Source of the DNA: UBA4719 sp035654835
GTDB lineage: Bacteria; Actinomycetota; Actinomycetes; Actinomycetales; Dermatophilaceae
Length of the DNA: 64,000 nucleotides
Reading direction: 5' to 3'
NCBI GenBank assembly: GCA_035654835.1
Contig: DASRVZ010000196.1
Location: 1-64,000, forward strand
Shown: piece by piece, positions 59,781-64,000 of the stretch
Position numbering within the stretch: the stretch's first letter is position 1
Layout of the letters: every line of letters starts with the position of its first letter
Made by a program: the position numbers and the translations under genes
The notes under the pieces: generated by a model
Told to the model about the DNA's origin: nothing
The model's database searches: none
Seen by the model: the letters and a program-made list of their open reading frames with translations, nothing else

Positions 59781-60068
59781 ATGCGTCAGTACGAACTCAT
59801 GATCATCCTCGACCCCGATCTCGAGGAACGCACCATTCAGCCCTCGCTCGACAAGTTCCTGTCTGTCATCACCAAGGATGGCGGCACCCTGGACAACGTC
59901 GACTTGTGGGGCAAACGCCGTCTGGCCTACGAAATCAAGAAGAAGAACGAGGGCGTCTACGCCGTCGTCACCTTCAGCGCGGAGTCGGCCACGGCAAAGG
60001 AACTGGACCGTCAGCTCGGCCTGAACGAGTCCATCCTGCGGACCAAGCTCCTGCGCCCCGGCGCCTGA
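59781..60068 (+). CDS. rpsF: Small ribosomal subunit protein bS6
   Basis: A 95-residue S6 starting MRQYELMIILDPDLEERTI, with the typical GGTLDNVDLWGKRRLAYEIKKKNEG. ATG 59781; the strong AGGAGG lies 12 bases upstream. First gene of rpsF-ssb-rpsR-rplI. Confidence 0.97.
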   Translation: MRQYELMIILDPDLEERTIQPSLDKFLSVITKDGGTLDNVDLWGKRRLAYEIKKKNEGVYAVVTFSAESATAKELDRQLGLNESILRTKLLRPGA

Positions 60069-60090
60069 ACTCCGAATCTAGGGACTCGAT

Positions 60091-60681
60091 ATGGCTGGCG
60101 ACACCGTCATCACGATCATCGGCAATCTCACCGGCGACCCCGAACTGCGGTTCACGCCGTCGGGTGCTGCCGTTGCCAACTTCACCGTTGCCTCTACCCC
60201 GCGTCAGTTCGACCGGACGAGCAACGACTGGAAGGACGGCGAGACCTTGTTCATGCGTTGTTCGGTGTGGCGTGACGCGGCGGAGAACGTCGCCGAGTCG
60301 CTGCAGCGTGGCACCCGTGTGCTGGTTTCGGGCCGACTGAAGTCTCGCTCCTATGAGACCAAGGAAGGCGAGAAGCGCACGGTCGTCGAGCTGGACGTGG
60401 ACGAGGTCGGACCGTCGTTGAAATACGCCACTGCCAAGGTCAACCGCACTCAGCGGGGCACCGGAGCCGGAGGGTTCAACGGCGGCGGTCAGAACAGTGG
60501 CGCTCAGGGCGGTGGGTCAAAGACCGACGCTGCTGCCCAAAGCGGTAGTGGCCGGGGTGCTCCCGCCGACGACCCGTGGGCCACTGGTTCGTCTGCTCCC
60601 GCCAACGCGGGTGGCGCTGCGCCGGCCGGCCCGCAAGGCGGCTGGGGCAACGGCCCGTCATATGACGAGCCCCCCTTCTAG
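60091..60681 (+). CDS. ssb: Single-stranded DNA-binding protein
   Basis: A 196-residue SSB. OB-fold residues 1-120 (ITIIGNLTGDPELRFTPSGAAVANFTVAS), a Gly/Ser/Gln-rich linker and the acidic protein-interaction tip YDEPPF. Located between rpsF and rpsR as usual. Confidence 0.97.
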   Translation: MAGDTVITIIGNLTGDPELRFTPSGAAVANFTVASTPRQFDRTSNDWKDGETLFMRCSVWRDAAENVAESLQRGTRVLVSGRLKSRSYETKEGEKRTVVELDVDEVGPSLKYATAKVNRTQRGTGAGGFNGGGQNSGAQGGGSKTDAAAQSGSGRGAPADDPWATGSSAPANAGGAAPAGPQGGWGNGPSYDEPPF

Positions 60682-60789
60682 ATCGCGGCTCGTCTTCGCG
60701 CGACCTATCAACAAGACAAGACAGACAGAGAAGTCATGCCATCCCAGGGATGAAACCCTGGGCTCCTCTCAAGATTGGAGAGCACCACG

Positions 60790-61026
60790 ATGGCCAAGCC
60801 CGTTGTGCGCAAGCCCAAGAAGAAGGCCAACCCGCTCAAAGCGGCGAAGGTCGAGAACATCGACTACAAGGACACAGCGCTGTTGCGCAAGTTCATCTCC
60901 GACCGTGGCAAGATCCGCGCTCGCCGGGTGACCGGTGTGTCTGCCCAGGAGCAGCGTCTCATCGCCACGGCCGTCAAGAACGCCCGTGAGATGGCCCTGC
61001 TGCCCTACTCCAGCTCGGCTCGCTGA
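60790..61026 (+). CDS. rpsR: Small ribosomal subunit protein bS18, cysteine-free form
   Basis: A 78-residue S18: KVENIDYKDTALLRKFISDRGKIRARRVTG, ending MALLPYSSSAR. It has no cysteines, so it is the zinc-independent (C-) form, at the operon locus where mycobacteria carry the zinc form. ATG 60790 with SD GGAGAG. Confidence 0.96.
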   Translation: MAKPVVRKPKKKANPLKAAKVENIDYKDTALLRKFISDRGKIRARRVTGVSAQEQRLIATAVKNAREMALLPYSSSAR

Positions 61027-61069
61027 GTTAGTTAACTGCTGAGCTAGTTAACTGCTGAGCTAGCTGACC
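61022..61069 (+). repeat. 16-bp tandem repeat between rpsR and rplI
   Basis: Three units of GCTGAGYTAGTTAACT (the third degenerate), starting within the rpsR stop. AGTTAACT within each is a palindrome. Confidence 0.8.
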
Positions 61070-61085
61070 GAGAAGGAGAAGTTCA

Positions 61086-61532
61086 ATGAAGGTTATTTTG
61101 ACTCACGAGGTTACTGGCCTCGGCACGGCCGGTGATGTGGTCGACGTCAAGGACGGCTACGCCCGCAACTTCTTGCTGCGTCGAGGTCTGGCCACCGGCT
61201 GGACCAAGGGCGTCGAGAAGCAGGTTGCGGCGATCAAGAAGGGCCGCGAGGTCCGCGAGATCAACTCCTTGGACGAGGCAAAGGGCCTCAAAGGTCAGCT
61301 CGAGGTCAAGTCGGTCCAGGTTGTCGCCAAGGCGGGCAAGTCCGGTCGCCTCTTCGGAGCCGTGACCCAGGGTGACGTCGCCGACGCCGTCAGGGCATCA
61401 GGTGGTCCCCAGCTCGACCGCCGCAAGATCGAGCTCACCAGCCCGATCAAGTCGGTCGGCTCGTTCGAGGCTCTTGTGCGACTGCATCCCGAGGTGCAGG
61501 CCACGATCAAGCTGGACGTCGTCGCCGGCTGA
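61086..61532 (+). CDS. rplI: Large ribosomal subunit protein bL9
   Basis: A 148-residue L9 with N-terminal MKVILTHEVTGLGTAGDVVDVKDGYARNFLLRRGLA. A long connecting helix and C-terminal domain follow. SD GAAGGAGAAGTTCA. Last gene of the rpsF operon. Confidence 0.97.
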   Translation: MKVILTHEVTGLGTAGDVVDVKDGYARNFLLRRGLATGWTKGVEKQVAAIKKGREVREINSLDEAKGLKGQLEVKSVQVVAKAGKSGRLFGAVTQGDVADAVRASGGPQLDRRKIELTSPIKSVGSFEALVRLHPEVQATIKLDVVAG

Positions 61533-61550
61533 CGCCGCGAAAACGCATGT

Positions 61551-61592
61551 CGCCAGAGGGCGCGGATCCCATCGGATCCGCGCCCTCTGGCG
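61551..61592 (+). terminator. Terminator of the rpsF operon
   Basis: Perfect 19-bp arms (61551-61569 and 61574-61592) with loop CATC. No T-run, as often in actinobacteria. Confidence 0.8.
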
Positions 61593-61704
61593 TGCTCGAC
61601 ATGTCAAGCCGTCCGGGGGATGTCACCAAAGACCTCTAGGGGGTACCTTCTAGAAATATACCGCGGTAGCCATCTGATTTACGTAGTCCGACGGAGGTTG
61701 ACGG

Positions 61705-62229
61705 ATGCTCCGCAAGGCGCGTCATGAGTCGTCAGAACGTAGCTTCGGTGGACCCGCAAAACTTATCGTCATCACCGCCGCATTCACCCTTCTCGCCAGC
61801 GGAACTGCGCTCGCCTCCGGCTCCACCTCGTCACAGACTGGCACCACTCGGGCACCTGCGGCCCATGCACTGCTGCACGCTGACAGCCTTAGCATCACCG
61901 AGGCCGAAACCAAGGCCGAGACGACAGGTTCAACCGAGAGGACCAACCCCTCCAAGCCGAACGATGCCGCCCAGCCCGACCCGGCCGCCCAAGGTGTTCA
62001 CGGAGCCTGTGTTTCCGCAGCAGCGCACAAAACGGACAATGCTGGCTTGCGAGACCACGCGGCGACAGTCGCCGAGGCCGCACACGGGTGCCCCGGGTCT
62101 AGTGCCGCGGCCGGCCGGGCCAAGGCTGCAGAGCAGTCAGCGGCTGGCCGGGCCAAGGCTGCAGAGCAGTCAGCGGTGAGCAAAGCCACAGGCTCCAAGA
62201 AGACGGTAGCTGGCCAGCCCCACCGCTGA
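61705..62229 (+). CDS. Small secreted Ala/Thr-rich protein
   Basis: A 174-residue protein. Signal peptide (LIVITAAFTLLASGTALASG), then low-complexity Ala/Thr/Pro. One Cys pair (GACVSAAAH, AHGCPGSS) may form a disulfide. The C-terminal 33-bp tandem duplication encodes AAGRAKAAEQS twice. No family recognised. SD GGAGGTTGACGG. Confidence 0.75.
   Translation: MLRKARHESSERSFGGPAKLIVITAAFTLLASGTALASGSTSSQTGTTRAPAAHALLHADSLSITEAETKAETTGSTERTNPSKPNDAAQPDPAAQGVHGACVSAAAHKTDNAGLRDHAATVAEAAHGCPGSSAAAGRAKAAEQSAAGRAKAAEQSAVSKATGSKKTVAGQPHR
62113..62176 (+). repeat. 33-bp-period duplication in the secreted-protein gene
   Basis: A 31-base block at 62113-62143 recurs at 62146-62176 (period 33, one base difference), coding for a lysine/alanine repeat near the C-terminus. 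Confidence 0.8.
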
Positions 62230-62349
62230 CGCGGGCAGACCGTAATGTTGACGGAGTACCGACCTCCGCGGTAGCAGTGGTCCCCGGACTCGACCGTCCA
62301 GCCGTCTCCGTCACACGCAGCGCGGGCCATCGAACTGGAGGCTCTGAGC

Positions 62350-63351
62350 ATGCGCATCGGGTTGGTTGGAGTCGGCCGGATCGGGGCATTGCATGCGTCG
62401 ACGCTGATAGGGCTGGGCAGCGTCGACGAGGTCGTTGTCACCGATGCCGATAATGCGCGAGCGCAGGCCGTGGCCAGAGAGTTCGGCCTCGAAGCTGTCG
62501 CCGACGTCGAGACCCTGCTCGGGGCAGGCTTGGACGGCGTCGCCATCTGTGTACCCACCAGCGCCCACTCCGAGCTGATCGGACGCGCCCAGGACGCGGG
62601 ACTCACCACGTTCTGCGAGAAGCCGGTCGCCGCGGACCTGCGGGGCACACGTGTGATCGCCGAGCGCGTGGCCGACGGGAAGGTGCCGGTCCACATCGGC
62701 TTCCAGCGTCGCTTCGACGCCGGCTTTCGGGCCGCCCGTGAGGCGGTGACCAGCGGCAGTCTCGGCTGGGTCCACACGATCCGGGCCAACACCAGCGATG
62801 CCGCGCCGCCGCATGCGTCGTACATACCGACCTCGGGCGGCTTCTTCCGGGACTGCAGCATCCACGACTTCGACGCGGTGCGCTTCGTCACCGGCCACGA
62901 GGTTGTCAGCGTCTACGCCGTGGGCGAGAACCGCGGAGAGGCATTCTTCGCCGAGTCCGGTGACTTCGACTCAGCCGCTGCCGTGCTCACGCTGGATGAC
63001 GGCACCATTGCACTCATCTCCGGCTCGCGCTACAACGCCCGCGGCTACGACGTCCGGCTGGAAGCGTTGGGTAGCGAGGACTCCGTGTGCGTCGGCATGG
63101 ACGACCGGCTGCCGTTGCGCTCGCTCGAGGAGGGCGTCGAGTTCCCCGCAGGCAAGCCGTACGCCGACTTCATGGAGCGGTTCCGTCAGGCCTATGTCGA
63201 CGAGATGGTCGCGTTCACCGAGCTGGTCGCGGGTCGGATCGAGACGCCGTGTTCGGTGCAGGACGGACTTCAGGCGTTTCTGATTGCGGAGGCATGCGCC
63301 CTGTCGCGCCGCGACGGCCGCCCGGTGCGCATGGACGAGCTGGGCCCATGA
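62350..63351 (+). CDS. Gfo/Idh/MocA oxidoreductase, inositol dehydrogenase-like
   Basis: A 333-residue NAD(P)-dependent dehydrogenase. Rossmann motif GLVGVGRIGALHASTL, EKP motif FCEKPVAADL, and catalytic GGFFRDCSIHDFDAVRF with the Asp/His pair. Similar to inositol 2-dehydrogenases; the coupled IolE-like gene supports inositol or inosose metabolism. The exact polyol is inferred. Confidence 0.88.
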   Translation: MRIGLVGVGRIGALHASTLIGLGSVDEVVVTDADNARAQAVAREFGLEAVADVETLLGAGLDGVAICVPTSAHSELIGRAQDAGLTTFCEKPVAADLRGTRVIAERVADGKVPVHIGFQRRFDAGFRAAREAVTSGSLGWVHTIRANTSDAAPPHASYIPTSGGFFRDCSIHDFDAVRFVTGHEVVSVYAVGENRGEAFFAESGDFDSAAAVLTLDDGTIALISGSRYNARGYDVRLEALGSEDSVCVGMDDRLPLRSLEEGVEFPAGKPYADFMERFRQAYVDEMVAFTELVAGRIETPCSVQDGLQAFLIAEACALSRRDGRPVRMDELGP

Positions 63352-64000
63352 CGTCGATCATGGACCGGGTTGCTGGGGCTCCCATCTCGTGGGGTGTGTG
63401 CGAGGTCCCTGGCTGGGGCTGGCAGCTCGACCCCGCGACAGTGCTGTCGCAGATGCGGGATGTTGGCTTGGTCGCAACCGAGTTCGGACCTGAGGGCTTC
63501 CTGCCTGATGATCCGCGGCGCAAGGCAAGAACCCTGGCGGACCATGGGTTACGGGCCGTGGGCGGTTTCGTCCCCGTCGTGCTGCACGATGCGACCCACG
63601 ATCCGGTCCCCGAGATCGAGCAAGCCCTCGAGGGTTTCGTGGCAGCCGGCGCAAGAACTCTGGTCCTCGCCGCTGCGACCGGGACCGACGGGTACGACGT
63701 TCGGCCGGTCCTTGACGACGCCGGCTGGCAGATATTGCTCACCCACCTCGACCGGCTCGACCGGCTCGCCGGCCAGAGCGGGATCACCGCGACGTTGCAC
63801 CCACATGTCGGCACCATGGTCGAGACGACAGACGACGTCGAGCGTGTGCTTGCCGGCAGCGGGATCGGACTGTGCCTGGACACCGGGCACCTGCTCATCG
63901 GCGGTGCCGACCCGGTGGCCCTCGCGTCCGCGCATGCAAGGCGGATCCGTCATACGCATCTCAAGGATGTGGATGTGTCGTGGGCGAGACGGGTGCAGTC
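63348..64000 (+). CDS. Sugar phosphate isomerase/epimerase, IolE-like (C-terminus cut)
   Basis: The first 217 residues of a TIM-barrel protein. ISWGVCEVPGWGWQL, VATEFGPEGFLP, TATLHPHVGTMVE, GLCLDTGHLLIGG and HTHLKDVD are those of IolE/inosose dehydratase-like enzymes, with metal ligands His, Asp and His visible. ATG 63348 overlaps the previous stop (ATGA). The gene continues beyond the window. Confidence 0.88.
   Translation, partial: MTSIMDRVAGAPISWGVCEVPGWGWQLDPATVLSQMRDVGLVATEFGPEGFLPDDPRRKARTLADHGLRAVGGFVPVVLHDATHDPVPEIEQALEGFVAAGARTLVLAAATGTDGYDVRPVLDDAGWQILLTHLDRLDRLAGQSGITATLHPHVGTMVETTDDVERVLAGSGIGLCLDTGHLLIGGADPVALASAHARRIRHTHLKDVDVSWARRVQ

Noticed and set aside
1..64000. CRISPR arrays, insertion sequences or prophage
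   Set aside because: No regularly spaced direct repeats, transposase motifs or phage genes were seen; the islands lack visible mobility genes or attachment repeats.

Overview
This 64 kb window is the replication-origin region of a high-GC actinobacterial chromosome. The gene order closely matches the canonical actinobacterial origin block known from Mycobacterium: pcnA, nudix, DUF6049, murJ, sigM, trxB, trxA, cwlM, parB, parA, rsmG, jag, yidC, yidD, rnpA, rpmH, dnaA, oriC, dnaN, gnd, recF, dciA, gyrB, gyrA, DUF3566, tRNA-Ile, tRNA-Ala, DLW-39. On the far side lie ino1, padR, a class A penicillin-binding protein, a GT87 membrane protein and rpsF-ssb-rpsR-rplI. The cysteine-free S18, the separate pseudokinase and MurJ genes, and a D-Ala ligase gene beside parB suggest Micrococcales, perhaps an Intrasporangiaceae-like genus. 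That family-level guess is an inference.

Layout. 1-4.5 kb: two GGDEF-EAL proteins bracket tRNA-Ala and a DLW-39 micro-gene, followed by tRNA-Ile. 4.5-16.2 kb: a minus-strand replication block (DUF3566, gyrA, gyrB, dciA, recF, gnd, dnaN, dnaA) with a DnaA-box-rich origin between dnaN and dnaA. recF carries an unexpected 47-bp palindrome made of two opposed DnaA boxes. 16.6-22.8 kb: plus-strand rpmH-rnpA-yidD-yidC-jag and rsmG-parA-parB with three perfect parS sites. 22.9-36.7 kb: mostly minus-strand cell-envelope and stress genes (ddl, aminotransferase, cwlM, trxA, trxB, anti-sigma, sigM, pseudokinase, murJ, DUF6049, nudix). 36.8-38.3 kb: pcnA.

Two accessory islands interrupt the conserved order. 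The first (38.28-45.86 kb) is a compact type VII secretion-like locus: a WXG100-domain fusion protein, a small LpqN/DUF1795-like protein, an FHA protein, a 1469-residue FHA/three-ATPase EssC-like translocase and two WXG100 proteins. It closes with a strong terminator. No EccB, EccD, EccE or mycosin gene is present in it. Both ends of the locus carry an identical 16-bp palindromic element, each 22 bp upstream of a TANNNT -10 box, which suggests coordinated control. The second island (47.9-55.8 kb) is a LacI-controlled sugar cluster: an ABC importer, a GH130 enzyme, a mannose-6-phosphate-isomerase-type cupin and a secreted (alpha/alpha)-barrel-like protein. A perfect palindrome overlaps the lacI promoter.

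56-64 kb holds a class A PBP with a GT87 protein, then the rpsF operon with a predicted S6:S18 leader, a small secreted repeat protein, and the start of an inositol-type catabolic pair (Gfo/Idh oxidoreductase plus IolE-like isomerase) that runs off the right edge. The first gene also runs off the left edge.
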